A DNA stretch of 64,000 nt. It comes from UBA11865 sp963749825 (lineage in GTDB: Bacteria; Chloroflexota; Anaerolineae; Promineifilales; Promineifilaceae). Position numbers and translations under genes: made by a program. A model generated the notes under the pieces. The model did no database searches, was not told the origin of the DNA, and saw only the letters and a list, made by a program, of their open reading frames with translations. Positions 54,822 to 62,963 of this stretch are shown piece by piece; position 1 is the stretch's first letter, and each line of letters starts with the position of its first letter. The stretch lies in the NCBI GenBank assembly GCA_963749825.1, contig CAVVOI010000003.1:23498-87497 (forward strand), in the 5' to 3' direction.

Positions 54822-55001
54822 GCATGTCCCCCAATAGGGTTCAATCCAGGAAACTTTCCAGAGGTACAGCTTAAAAACAAGCACGCGATATTGTCTGATT
54901 TTCAGACAAGACAATTTGCACACTCCCTAGAGGTAGTGCGCGGGAAATTTATCGGATTTATCTGAATTAGCCTTTGTTGGGGGTTATGCAAAAACCCCCT
55001 A
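54811..55001. mobile_element. TA-flanked ~190-bp inverted-repeat (MITE-like) element
   Basis: TAGGGGTTTTTGCAT (54811-54825) is the reverse complement of ATGCAAAAACCCCCTA (54986-55001) except for one extra C. Similarity goes on inward as CCCCCAA on both arms, giving ends of about 28 bp. TA flanks both ends, as after Tc1/mariner-type insertion. The interior has a perfect hairpin TTGTCTG/CAGACAA at 54891-54909 and two copies of the C-Y-AGAGGTA motif. No protein is encoded. Confidence 0.65.
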
Positions 55002-55095
55002 CAAGGTAGCCGGCCTGACTGGAGCGACTTATAACCCAAGGGTAATCGACGATGAGAGCCTCGATGCTCTAAAGGATTCAATTCGGACGCTCGGA

Positions 55096-56915
55096 ATGGT
55101 GAAGCCGGTTATCGTTACGGTTGGGGGAACCATCGTCGCGGGCCATCAAAGGACAAAGGCATTGGAAGCAATGGGCGAGAAATATGCGCCTGTTTTTATC
55201 CTCAGCAAAATCACAGTCCATGATGAAGTGATGTTCAACCAGCTTCATAATGGGACGGATCTGGATACCGGCGAAGAGAACTGCCGATTAGCTCCGAGCA
55301 AAGACAAGGTAGAGGGCTTCGCGTATGCAGAAGCTGATACCGTCCAGGCCAATTTCCGCGCTCCGGGCGCGGGCCTTCGAAGCCAGATCGCCAAATTGCT
55401 TGCTCGATATGGGAATTGGGGAGGCTGTGTAGCTACGTTTAGCGGCCGGGTGGTTTCAGGTGCGACGTATGCGATGAGCTGCAGGGTGATTGGCATGGCG
55501 GTGCGCGTCTTTTATGTGCCAGATGAGAAGGCTAAGATGGTCGCCGAGTTCTTCGGCCGGGAATATGGCGTGTTTTCTTACGACAATCTGCCCAAAACGC
55601 CTAGCCTGCAGACGTTTGCCCAGCCGTTTCGGCTTCGGAATGCTGGGCATCCCAATAAATCCACCAGTTACGAGCAATGGTTGCTGCCCAATCTCGGCCG
55701 AGAGCAGTCCGTTTTAGATTTCGGCTGTGGCCAGGGCGACTATGTTCGCTATATGCAGAAGCAAGGCTATAACGCTTTCGGAATTGAGTTCTTCTTCAGG
55801 CGAGGGCGCTCGAACTTCCTGTTCCCACTCCCGCAAAGACAAGCGGGCATCGTCCAATTTGCCCTGCGCTTCCCGGTGCCGTTGGCAGCTATCCGCAACC
55901 GCATCGCCTATCGCTTCCAGTTCGGCCTGAGCCTGAGCTAACCGTTTGCCCAGCAGGTCGGTGCGCCGTTGGGGACGATGCCCCGTCCGCTTTTCCGCCG
56001 CGACAACCAGAGCCTGGGTGCGGGTCATGCTGACGGTGTTTCCCGGATGTAGTTCATTGGCTAACCACAAGCGACCATATGTTGGGCTGTGCAGGCTGAC
56101 CAGCGCCGCCTGATACCCTAACTCAATGGCATCGCCCATGTGGCCAAAGGCCGTGTTCGGGTAGCTGCTACTCGTGCTGGAGACGGGTCGACCAGTGAGG
56201 TCGGCATCATAGACGATTTCACCTTGCTTCTCCAGGGCCAAGGCCACTTCCCGGTCGATAAACGGCTGGCTGATTCTATCCAGAGCTGTTGCTAGTTCCG
56301 CAACTTCTGCCGTTGTTTAACAAAACCCAGGTACGCAGATTCATCGACAAGGCTGTAAAGCAGGTCGGCGAGCATGGCCTCTTTGACCATGTGATCATGG
56401 ACTTCGTTATCAATTCCGTGGTAGATAAGCAGGCGGCCCATGATGTGTTGATGTGCGTCAATGCTTTTTGCAAGCCAGGTGGGACGCTTTATGTTTCCGG
56501 CCGGTTTCCACCAGCTCCGGAGAGGTCCAAGAAGGCCAGGGGAAGCGGTGGGATTGAGGTTCAGTTCCTGGATAAAGAAGGTTTCTCGGGTCAGCTTCAT
56601 TTTGGTGGCTGGTTCTATCAGCTTTATCACACTAAAGAGAAGGTTCAGGAGCTTATTCCCCAATATTACAATGACGTTTATAAGGTCAAATGGGCAGGAA
56701 CCAAATGGATGATGATGGCCAAAAAGAAAGTCATCCATCCGCAAGATGTTTATGAAGCTGCGCTCAATCGCGAGTTTGATCTGCCCTGGGTGGATGGCGA
56801 AAGAGTGGGCAAGAATAAAGAAATGCTTGAAGTTTGGCGGCCGGCGCATGAAGAGGCTGTTCGCGGCTTAGAAGTTACACCGTGGATAGGCCCGGAAGCC
56901 TCGCATGGCAATTAA
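55096..56915 (+). pseudogene. ParB-like/SAM methyltransferase gene interrupted by a transposase fragment
   Basis: The first part is a ParB-type nuclease-like domain; its frame opens before 55096 as ATYNPRVIDDESLDALKDSI and continues RTLGMVKPVI, IVAGHQRTKALEAMG. A later SAM-binding motif VLDFGCGQGDYVRYMQKQGY is at about residue 210. The frame then enters foreign DNA after NAFGIEFFFR (about 55800). The methyltransferase continues at about 56320 in another frame (QVRRFIDKAVKQVGEHGLFD, then CVNAFCKPGGTLYVSGRF) to 56915. Such fusions are common in phages next to terminase genes. No start is available upstream in frame; ATG 54986 would fit if the C5 run at 54995-54999 had one more C. Confidence 0.78.
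55800..56320 (-). mobile_element. Internal fragment of a transposase inserted in the methyltransferase gene
   Basis: The minus strand reads an uninterrupted piece without start or end: ALDRISQPFIDREVALALEK, then IVYDADLTGRPVSSTSSSYP, ELGYQAALVSLHSPTYGRLW, ELHPGNTVSMTRTQALVVAA and LGKRLAQAQAELEAIGDAVA. This resembles a transposase family seen in Chloroflexota insertion sequences, but I cannot name the family. No terminal repeats were found, so it is probably a truncated remnant. Boundaries are approximate, set where the methyltransferase pattern stops and restarts. Confidence 0.55.
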
Positions 56916-57522
56916 TGGACCTTCGACAAAGTTAGTAGCGGCGCAGCCTGGTATTTTAATCGGGCTGCGCCGAGGTCTTAGGCTAGAAGATGCGGCCCAA
57001 TCGGCCGGAATAACATATCGAACGCTTCGTAATTGGGTGCGGAGAGGGGAAGTCGAAAGGGATCGGCTAGAAGCAGACCCGGAAGCTGTACCGATAAAAG
57101 AAGAGACCATTTTCGTTGATTTCTTGGCCAACTATGAGGAAGCCAAGGCTGAAGGCCAGATGCTGCTCGCCAATGTGGTGAAAACAGCGGCCGACGGTGG
57201 TCATAAAATCCGCGAGACGCGGGTAACGGAAGTGGTCATTGAGGGAACAGTCGTCAAGAAGGAGTCGCAGACAATAGAACGGGAAGTAGGGCCAGATTGG
57301 AAAGCTGCGGCCTTTATTCTCGAAAGGCGATATGGCTGGGGCCGAAGTGACCGTCAAGACCATTACGATGTCGATATGAATAACTTCACGGCCGACGAAT
57401 TACAGAGAGTTGTAAATGGTGAAGACCCGCTCCAGATACTCGCAGACCGAGCAAGCCAAGCTCCGAGCGAAAGCCCTGTTACTTCTGAGGGAGAAGCAGG
57501 CGAAGGAGAATCCGGCTGGTAA
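56905..57522 (+). CDS. Phage terminase small subunit-like protein
   Basis: This 205-residue protein has an N-terminal helix-turn-helix (GLRLEDAAQSAGITYRTLRN, WVRRGEVERDRL) and a helical oligomerisation region (DFLANYEEAKAEGQMLLANV). It then has WKAAAFILERRYGWGRSDRQ, typical of phage small terminase proteins that choose DNA for packaging. It overlaps the end of the methyltransferase frame by 11 bp and the large-subunit frame by 107 bp. Confidence 0.85.
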   Translation: MAINGPSTKLVAAQPGILIGLRRGLRLEDAAQSAGITYRTLRNWVRRGEVERDRLEADPEAVPIKEETIFVDFLANYEEAKAEGQMLLANVVKTAADGGHKIRETRVTEVVIEGTVVKKESQTIEREVGPDWKAAAFILERRYGWGRSDRQDHYDVDMNNFTADELQRVVNGEDPLQILADRASQAPSESPVTSEGEAGEGESGW

Positions 57523-59149
57523 GCTGGAGGATAGGGCTCCGCTTAACTTGTTGGAGTGGACGTTCCGATATCGCTCGATTTTAGGCCCAAACGTATTCTT
57601 CGATCTGGATAATCACAAATATATAAAGGCGCTTTACACTTCTACAGCTCGACGAATGGTTGTCCGAAAGGCAGCCCAGGTGGGAGCTAGTGAATGGGCG
57701 GTTTCAAAAGCATTTCATTGTTGCGATACGCGAATGATGAATGTTTTTTACGTTATGCCTAGCGAGCGAGATACGTTCGACTTCAGTCAAATGCGGGTGG
57801 GTCCGGCCATTGAATCCAGCCCATATCTTCAGAGTCTGGTTGTGGGCGCCTATGTAGGGAACCTGAAGAGAGGTGCAGATAGGGCGTCAATGAAACGTAT
57901 CGGCGATCGCTTCTTAACCTTTCGTGGAGCGGCCGTTACGCCAGATGGTAGGGCCAGGGCCTTGAAATCTGTGCCGGCCGATTTGGCGATTCGGGATGAG
58001 GTCGACGAAATGGATCCCCGGGTTGCCGAGATTGTCCGGAAGCGGTTAGCCCATTCGATATTCCGTGAAGAAATTGCGATGTCGACTCCTTCATATCCTG
58101 GAATCGGAATCGATGCGGAATGGGAAATCAGCGATCAGCGTTTATGGTTCATTCCTTGTCCTCATTGTGGGAAGGTGCAGACGCCAGGCATCGCGCATTT
58201 GGTCGTCGATTGGGATGAGCTGGGGCAGCCGAGTCAATGGCATGGGATGGATGACGGCCGCGCCTGGTTGGCCTGTGAACGATGTAAGAAGGAGCTGGAC
58301 CGTTCTGTAGATGGCGAATGGGTGCCAACATTTCAAGATCGGGATATTGAAGGCTATCAATTGAGTCGCTTCATTACTGTTCAGGCGGATTTGCTTGACC
58401 TGGCCAAGAGCCTGCAGACGACCGATGAATCCAAGCTAAAGGAGATTTTTAATCAGGATCTGGGAGAGCCGTATATGGTCAAAGGTGGCCAGATTACGGA
58501 TGAGGAGATTGACGCCTGCCGGCGCGATTGGCTGATGGGATCGGCGAGAGCGCCCGTTTCCTACGCTGGAATTGATGTCGGCCGGGTATTGCACGTGGTT
58601 ATCCGGGCAAGAGCTGATAATTATGGTGATAGGGCGATGCTCTGGGCCGGGGAGGTTGCTGAGTTTAGCGATTTGGCTGCGCTGTTTGCTCGTTATCGGG
58701 TGAGATCGGCTGTTGTCGATGCCCTTCCAGAAACCAGAAAGGCCAGGGAATTCCAAAGGCAGATGCCAGATGATTTAGTTTACCTCTGTTATTACACCGG
58801 CTCGGTTGAGAAGAAGTCTGATGAGGCTGTGTTCAATGAGGATGAGGGGGTGGTTTCGGCCGATAGGACCCGCGTCTTGGATGCGATGTTTTCACAGTTC
58901 TATAGCGAAACTAATACATTGCCGGCCGATATCCGAGGTTTGAAGGATTATTACGACCACATGAAGGCCAGCGTTCGAATCACCAAGACCGGAAATACTG
59001 GAATACCAGCGACGTTGTATGTGAATTCTAAGCCGGACCACTTTTGCCACGCGGAGGTCTACGCATATATTGCCTCATTAAAGCCGAAAAAGAAATCCAC
59101 CACAAGCGCACCGGCAAGGGTTACAAATGCGCGGGATATGTTCGAGTAG
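57416..59149 (+). CDS. Phage terminase large subunit, GpA-like
   Basis: This 577-residue packaging ATPase/nuclease has a Walker-A-like RKAAQVGASEWAV at about residue 85 and Walker-B-like LAIRDEVDEMDPRV. A zinc-ribbon-like FIPCPHCGKVQTP plus LACERCKKELD follows, then the RNase-H-fold nuclease start AGIDVGRVLHVVIRARA. The order matches the GpA family. The start at 57416 overlaps the small-subunit frame by 107 bp, so a later start is possible. No portal, protease or capsid gene follows, so the packaging module is isolated. Confidence 0.9.
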   Translation: MVKTRSRYSQTEQAKLRAKALLLLREKQAKENPAGKLEDRAPLNLLEWTFRYRSILGPNVFFDLDNHKYIKALYTSTARRMVVRKAAQVGASEWAVSKAFHCCDTRMMNVFYVMPSERDTFDFSQMRVGPAIESSPYLQSLVVGAYVGNLKRGADRASMKRIGDRFLTFRGAAVTPDGRARALKSVPADLAIRDEVDEMDPRVAEIVRKRLAHSIFREEIAMSTPSYPGIGIDAEWEISDQRLWFIPCPHCGKVQTPGIAHLVVDWDELGQPSQWHGMDDGRAWLACERCKKELDRSVDGEWVPTFQDRDIEGYQLSRFITVQADLLDLAKSLQTTDESKLKEIFNQDLGEPYMVKGGQITDEEIDACRRDWLMGSARAPVSYAGIDVGRVLHVVIRARADNYGDRAMLWAGEVAEFSDLAALFARYRVRSAVVDALPETRKAREFQRQMPDDLVYLCYYTGSVEKKSDEAVFNEDEGVVSADRTRVLDAMFSQFYSETNTLPADIRGLKDYYDHMKASVRITKTGNTGIPATLYVNSKPDHFCHAEVYAYIASLKPKKKSTTSAPARVTNARDMFE

Positions 59150-59485
59150 TCTTTGATGTCGGCCGAGAATCGATAACAAATCGGGCGCACGCTTGAAATA
59201 TCCTGGACGGTCGCTAAACTTCCCGGCCTTATTTGAAACTCCTCGGCCTTTTTATCGCATCAAAAAGGGGTTAAAAGAGGCCAGGAGCGTGCAGGGGTGC
59301 GCAGGCCCTAATAAAGAGGCCAGGGAGAGCCAGGGAGCGAAAAGGGATCGATTTAAGTCGAAAAAGACGAAAAACCCCTCGGCCTTTTTTGCATAGGTAT
59401 TTTTGAAAAGCGCGACCGTAAATGTTATTCTGCCTTCGGTATTCGAGATGGCGTCGGCAGCGCCAGATGAGAACAGAAATGACAT
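59150..59485. other. Intergenic region after the terminase gene
   Basis: The 336 bp contain no gene. CTCGGCCTTTTT occurs twice (about 59243 and 59378). GCCAGGGAG is repeated in tandem near 59320. Either could be linked to packaging-site or terminator function, but this is not shown. Confidence 0.35.
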
Positions 59486-59737
59486 ATGGATTTAGACAGT
59501 CTCACCCCCCAAGGTAGAAGCGCCCTTACAGCTTATTTATTGGTTCTTCGTGGGGAGCTAACCACGCAAGAAATAAAAGAATCAGTTGGGCTTGGAAGTG
59601 GCTCGGCCGTTCGCGCCATGATGTCAAATCTTAGTGGGGCCGGCGTTCCAATTTATCAGCCCCAGCGAGGATGCTGGGCGATTCACCGTGATGAGGTGGC
59701 CAGGCGATTTGGCCAAAGACCAGGAGATTTGATGTGA
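59486..59737 (+). CDS. Small winged-helix-like DNA-binding protein
   Basis: This 83-residue protein has a helix-turn-helix pattern (LLVLRGELTTQEIKESVGLG, SGSAVRAMMSNLSGAGVPIY) ending in a short wing (QPQRGCWAIHRDEVARRF). It is likely a phage or element regulator; the target is unknown. Its stop overlaps the next gene by ATGT-type junction (59734-59737), indicating coupled translation. Confidence 0.7.
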   Translation: MDLDSLTPQGRSALTAYLLVLRGELTTQEIKESVGLGSGSAVRAMMSNLSGAGVPIYQPQRGCWAIHRDEVARRFGQRPGDLM

Positions 59738-60120
59738 ACAACGAACAATTAATCCGATGTGACAATTGCGGCCGGCGTTCGAAGATGAAAGAGGCTGTAA
59801 AGGTTCGGCCGGTTGAAGGGCATCCCGGAATTGAAGAGACAGGTATCGACTGTCCGAAATGTGGTATCTGGATTCATTCAAAGTTTGATGGCGAGGCGCT
59901 TGCGCGTTTCCGAGCCAGGTTGCAGGAAGCGGCTGACGTGTTGACAAAGGCGAAAGGTAATCTGAAGGATGGCCAGTTGGATTTTGCTGTAAAGGAGTAT
60001 TACCGGGCCAAGAAACGGATGAATGTGGAGCATCAGCGCTTCAATCAGATATGGCGGAAGAAGCTGGACGTAAAGTCGCCGAGCGAATTGATCGGGGAGC
60101 TGAAAATCAATACTGGATAA
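59734..60120 (+). CDS. Zinc-ribbon protein with helical C-terminus
   Basis: This 128-residue protein has C-x2-C...C-x2-C (IRCDNCGRRSK and GIDCPKCGIWI) and a charged helical second half (FRARLQEAADVLTKAKGNLK, YYRAKKRMNVEHQRFNQIW). It is of a type often found as an accessory gene in phages. GTG 59734 overlaps the previous stop. No specific function is recognised. Confidence 0.7.
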   Translation: MNNEQLIRCDNCGRRSKMKEAVKVRPVEGHPGIEETGIDCPKCGIWIHSKFDGEALARFRARLQEAADVLTKAKGNLKDGQLDFAVKEYYRAKKRMNVEHQRFNQIWRKKLDVKSPSELIGELKINTG

Positions 60121-60150
60121 TGTCCCCGAACTCTGTGTGGGCGTTCTATA

Positions 60151-60327
60151 CCTTGGGTACTATGGATTTTTGTGAGACAGTATACGCTAAGAGACTTCTA
60201 CCTCTGGGAAACTCCTTTTCATTAGCAACCTAATTTCTGCCTTTTTGATTGATTTGAAAGGTTTCACTACCTCTGGCGACGACTGCCTAAGCGTATACCA
60301 GCACATGAATATCCATACTACCCAAGA
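60151..60327. mobile_element. 177-bp TA-flanked inverted-repeat (MITE-like) element
   Basis: The left arm (60152-60190, starting CTTGGGTACTATGGAT) and the reverse complement of the right arm (60288-60326, starting CTTGGGTAGTATGGAT) agree at about 30 of 39 positions. TA is present directly outside both ends (60149-60150 and 60328-60329), as expected for Tc1/mariner/IS630-type target duplication. The interior has two copies of CCAGAGGTAG on the minus strand (60198-60207 and 60267-60276). It interrupts the IS630 remnant at its downstream end. Confidence 0.7.
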
Positions 60328-60903
60328 TAGGCGTCTGACCGCATGGAGCGTATGTGCGCACAACGATCGGCAGCAGGTAAACGCCCGATTCGTCTATGAA
60401 GACGATGGTCCGGTCTTCTTCGACGGCCTTTTTTTCAACGCTGGCCAGCGTTCTTCCTTCCAACGTTGGATTTCTGTTTCCTGGCGTTGCTTGGCACGCC
60501 GGATCGGTTTTTGGGGTGTCCAGCCCAGGGCTTTGAGAATCCGGCTGACGTGTGCCGGGTGGTATTGCACGCCGAACTCGCGCTGGATGACTTGGGCCAC
60601 CCGAGAACAGGTCCACAGTTCGCCTCGAAATCCGAAACTTTCTGCGCCACGCTCCAACAACTCCGGAAGCTTTTCCCGGTCGACCTGGCTCAAGCGCAAT
60701 GGGGCACCGGATTTGGGTCGCTCCTGGAGCGTAGCTTCGCCGCCTTCCTTGCCGCGCTTGACCCATTGGCTGACGGCGCCTTTGGTCACACCCATGGCTT
60801 CGGCGATATCCTTTTGCAGCCAGCCTGCTTGGTATAAGGCCCACGCTCGCTTGCGGCGTTCTGTTTTCCAATTGGTCGATTTATCCTTTGACATGTGGTC
60901 CAT
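60328..60903 (-). pseudogene. IS630-family transposase remnant, frame-broken and truncated
   Basis: The N-terminal helix-turn-helix part (ATG 60903) reads LYQAGWLQKDIAEAMGVTKG, AVSQWVKRGKEGGEA, HVSRILKALGWTPQKPIRRA and leaves the family pattern at an A7 run. The catalytic part continues in the -1 frame: KAVEEDRTIVFIDESGVYLL with the first catalytic Asp, then RTYAPCGQTPI, and is cut off at 60327 by a TA-flanked element. The second and third catalytic residues are lost. One more A in the run would join the frames; some IS630 members use frameshifting here. The fragment cannot make an active enzyme. Confidence 0.82.
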
Positions 60904-60974
60904 CAGACCACGATTTAGCTATTTATGCAAGGATCAGTAAGAGGCCGCCCAGCTCAGAAATGGTCAGAAGATGA

Positions 60975-61478
60975 CACAGTGATCTTTTTAAGGGAATATC
61001 GCCACATCCAGATTATCTCGGTAACTTTCGCGACCTAGACCAGGTTCCTTATTGTCTTCAAAATTGTAATGTCAGGGTGGCCAATATCCTGACTGTACCC
61101 TATGCCGATGTGATGGATGAGGTTGAACTTTTCTTTGAACATCTTGTGCTTAAGCTGGAAGAAGGCCGAACGCTTTGGTCCGATATGGAAAATATGCCCA
61201 CTCTCGACAACACGGACGCTGTCGTAAAATTAGCTGCTTGGGCGCATGGCGAGTGGATATGGATTCACTCCTTCATCAACGGCAACGGCCGGCCGGCCCG
61301 CCTGCTGGCAAACTATATATTTACAGTAGAACCATTTAGCTTTGGCCCGATAGTTGCCATCCGGCCTAGACCAGGCAGCGGCTACGGCCAAGCCGCCGCT
61401 TTATCCATGGCCAAAAGGGATCATGGGAAAATGGAAATAGTCTTTTGGGAACTACTAGCCAATAGCTGCCGCTCATAA
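60975..61478 (+). pseudogene. Fic-domain protein fragment lacking its N-terminus
   Basis: The Fic core motif H-x-F-x2-G-N-G-R is intact in HSFINGNGRPARLLANYI. Upstream the frame reads PHPDYLGNFRDLDQVPYCLQ and NVRVANILTVPYADV, typical of the region before the core, but no start codon exists; the frame simply opens at 60975 after a stop. GTG 61077 is the first usable start. The N-terminal part was lost, probably when the IS630 element landed. Fic proteins transfer AMP to target proteins; whether this piece acts is doubtful. Confidence 0.75.
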
Positions 61479-61718
61479 CTTCTCCATCTAAGCCAATCAA
61501 CCTTCCCCCAATTCGACCTAGCCGAAACCATTAATCTACAAGCCATTCGCGACCAGGCCCGCGCCCGCCGCTAAACCCCTCGCTGTAGCCGGTCTCTGAC
61601 CGCGACACCACTGATCACTGTCCACCAACAAAACGCGGAGAACGAAGATCAGGCGCATATCCTCGTCGCCCCGACAAAACATCTTACTCGTCAAGGTCAG
61701 TCAAGCCGAGTCCGGCCA

Positions 61719-62150
61719 TTACGCCATTCCCCCACGGCCCAATATCGCCACGAAAACGGCCGGTGGCAAGATGGCAATATCCCTATAATCGCCAATGTCT
61801 AGCAAGTGCTTGTCCCCACTAATGATGTATTGCGCCTTTCCCTCAACGGCACATTCCAGATACCGGTTGTCGCTCTCATCCTCTTGAATGACTGCCAGCG
61901 CTTCTGCCGGGTCAACGACAATCGCCTCATATTCCAGCAATTTCAGAAAACGCCGGATGGCCATTTCATCCTGCTTGTGTCGTTTAGCGATTCTGGGATA
62001 CCTGAGCACCCGGCCGATCTCGTCGAGTATTTCTTTTGATATCAGCACGTCAAATATGCCCTGTTGCCAGGCCAAAATGATGCGTTTGGGATTGCCCTGC
62101 GTGTTCACCAATGAACTCACATAAACATTGGCATCCAGGACAACTCTCAT
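61719..62150 (-). CDS. PIN-domain toxin (VapC-like, PIN_3 type)
   Basis: This 143-residue RNase-type toxin begins MRVVLDANVYVSSLVN with the first acidic residue. It has LISKEILDEIGRVLRYPRIA with a conserved Glu, and late acidic residues in IQEDESDNRYLECA and IISGDKHLLDIGDY. These give the four-acid PIN active site. It is paired with the antitoxin gene 6 bp upstream on the same strand. Confidence 0.92.
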   Translation of the reverse strand: MRVVLDANVYVSSLVNTQGNPKRIILAWQQGIFDVLISKEILDEIGRVLRYPRIAKRHKQDEMAIRRFLKLLEYEAIVVDPAEALAVIQEDESDNRYLECAVEGKAQYIISGDKHLLDIGDYRDIAILPPAVFVAILGRGGMA

Positions 62151-62156
62151 CGCCGG

Positions 62157-62447
62157 CTACTCCTTCTGCTGCCGGCGAATAGCCTGCTGTGCTTCCAGAA
62201 CTTCTCGCATCACCTCATCGGGATCGGTCTCGCCGCTCGCTTCCTGAAATTGCGTGATGAGCGCAAAGAGCTCCTTTCGCTGCCGCTTCCACGACTCATA
62301 AACTTCAACCGGCACGACGGCTGCGGCCGGCCGGCCATGACGGCTGATGATATAAGCGTCATTTTGGTACTGAACGCTTTCCACAATCTCGCTAAGATTC
62401 TTCCTGGCCTTTGTCACACCCAACATAGTTTCCATGGCTTCAAACAC
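62157..62447 (-). CDS. Phd/YefM-type antitoxin
   Basis: This 96-residue (or shorter, if ATG 62435 is used) antitoxin has GVTKARKNLSEIVESVQYQN and AYIISRHGRPAAAVVPVEVY, the Phd/YefM DNA-binding fold. The acidic C-terminus (EASGETDPDEVMREVLEA) would neutralise the PIN toxin. The antitoxin-first order with 6-bp spacing is typical of toxin-antitoxin operons. TATATTGTACCTC just upstream may be a promoter/operator. Confidence 0.9.
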   Translation of the reverse strand: MFEAMETMLGVTKARKNLSEIVESVQYQNDAYIISRHGRPAAAVVPVEVYESWKRQRKELFALITQFQEASGETDPDEVMREVLEAQQAIRRQQKE

Positions 62448-62890
62448 CTGCTCGAACTCTTGATAAGAAGTATCATTCTGTACATTATTTACAATATTGG
62501 TTATATTGTACCTCTTTTAATATTCTGAATCAACAGAACATAGCCACACCGCGCCGGTGGACAACCCGAACTAGAAGTGAACCCATTTACAATTGAATCG
62601 ATTAACTCGGGATTAAACCCTTAGCGTAGCCTGCCAGCCTGCCGCAGCCGCCAGGCTGGATCACATAAACACCTTCACTAGTCAGCCCCGCGAAGGCGGG
62701 GATCCACGGCCCCGATCTAAACTGATACAGCCAATCTGGCGACCGGCCGCTTCACTTCTAGGATTGAAACATCGTCTCATGACAGGAAAACCCCCGTGTC
62801 CGCCCTCTGGGGGTTCCGGCGATTGAAACAATGTACGGGCGCAGCGCGCTGCGCCCCCAACCACCGGCCGTATAGTCGTCCAAATTGTAC
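62448..62890. other. Non-coding region rich in palindromic repeats
   Basis: No gene. It holds a hairpin CCAGCCTG/CAGGCTGG (62634-62641, 62652-62659), REP-like CCCCGC-GAAG-GCGGGG (62686-62701), an AACCCCC/GGGGGTT hairpin (62789-62815) and a 20-bp palindrome (62837-62856). GATTGAAAC occurs at 62762-62770 and 62821-62829. Confidence 0.6.
62837..62856. repeat. 20-bp perfect palindrome, REP-like
   Basis: GGGCGCAGCGCGCTGCGCCC is a perfect 20-bp palindrome, preceded by GTAC. Similar GGGCGCAGC...GCTGCGCCC units are widespread intergenic repeats in several phyla. Confidence 0.7.
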
Positions 62891-62920
62891 TTGACATAAT
62901 AATATACTTTGTGTTATTCT
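62891..62920 (+). promoter_or_regulatory. Sigma-70-type promoter for the recombinase
   Basis: TTGACA (62891-62896) and TATTCT (62915-62920) with an 18-bp AT-rich spacer lie 44 bp before ATG 62964. Direction and distance fit the tyrosine recombinase. Confidence 0.6.
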
Positions 62921-62963
62921 TAGTTATGAAAATGTTTCTTTTCAAAACTAGAACCAATGAACC

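Noticed and set aside
60287..60871. 194-codon minus-strand frame as one protein
   Set aside because: Only its end (VFIDESG...) matches IS630; the first two thirds are an out-of-frame reading of the helix-turn-helix part.
62762..62829. CRISPR array suggested by two GATTGAAAC ends
   Set aside because: Only nine bases are shared; the upstream parts of the two units differ, spacing is 59 bp, and no third copy or cas gene is present.
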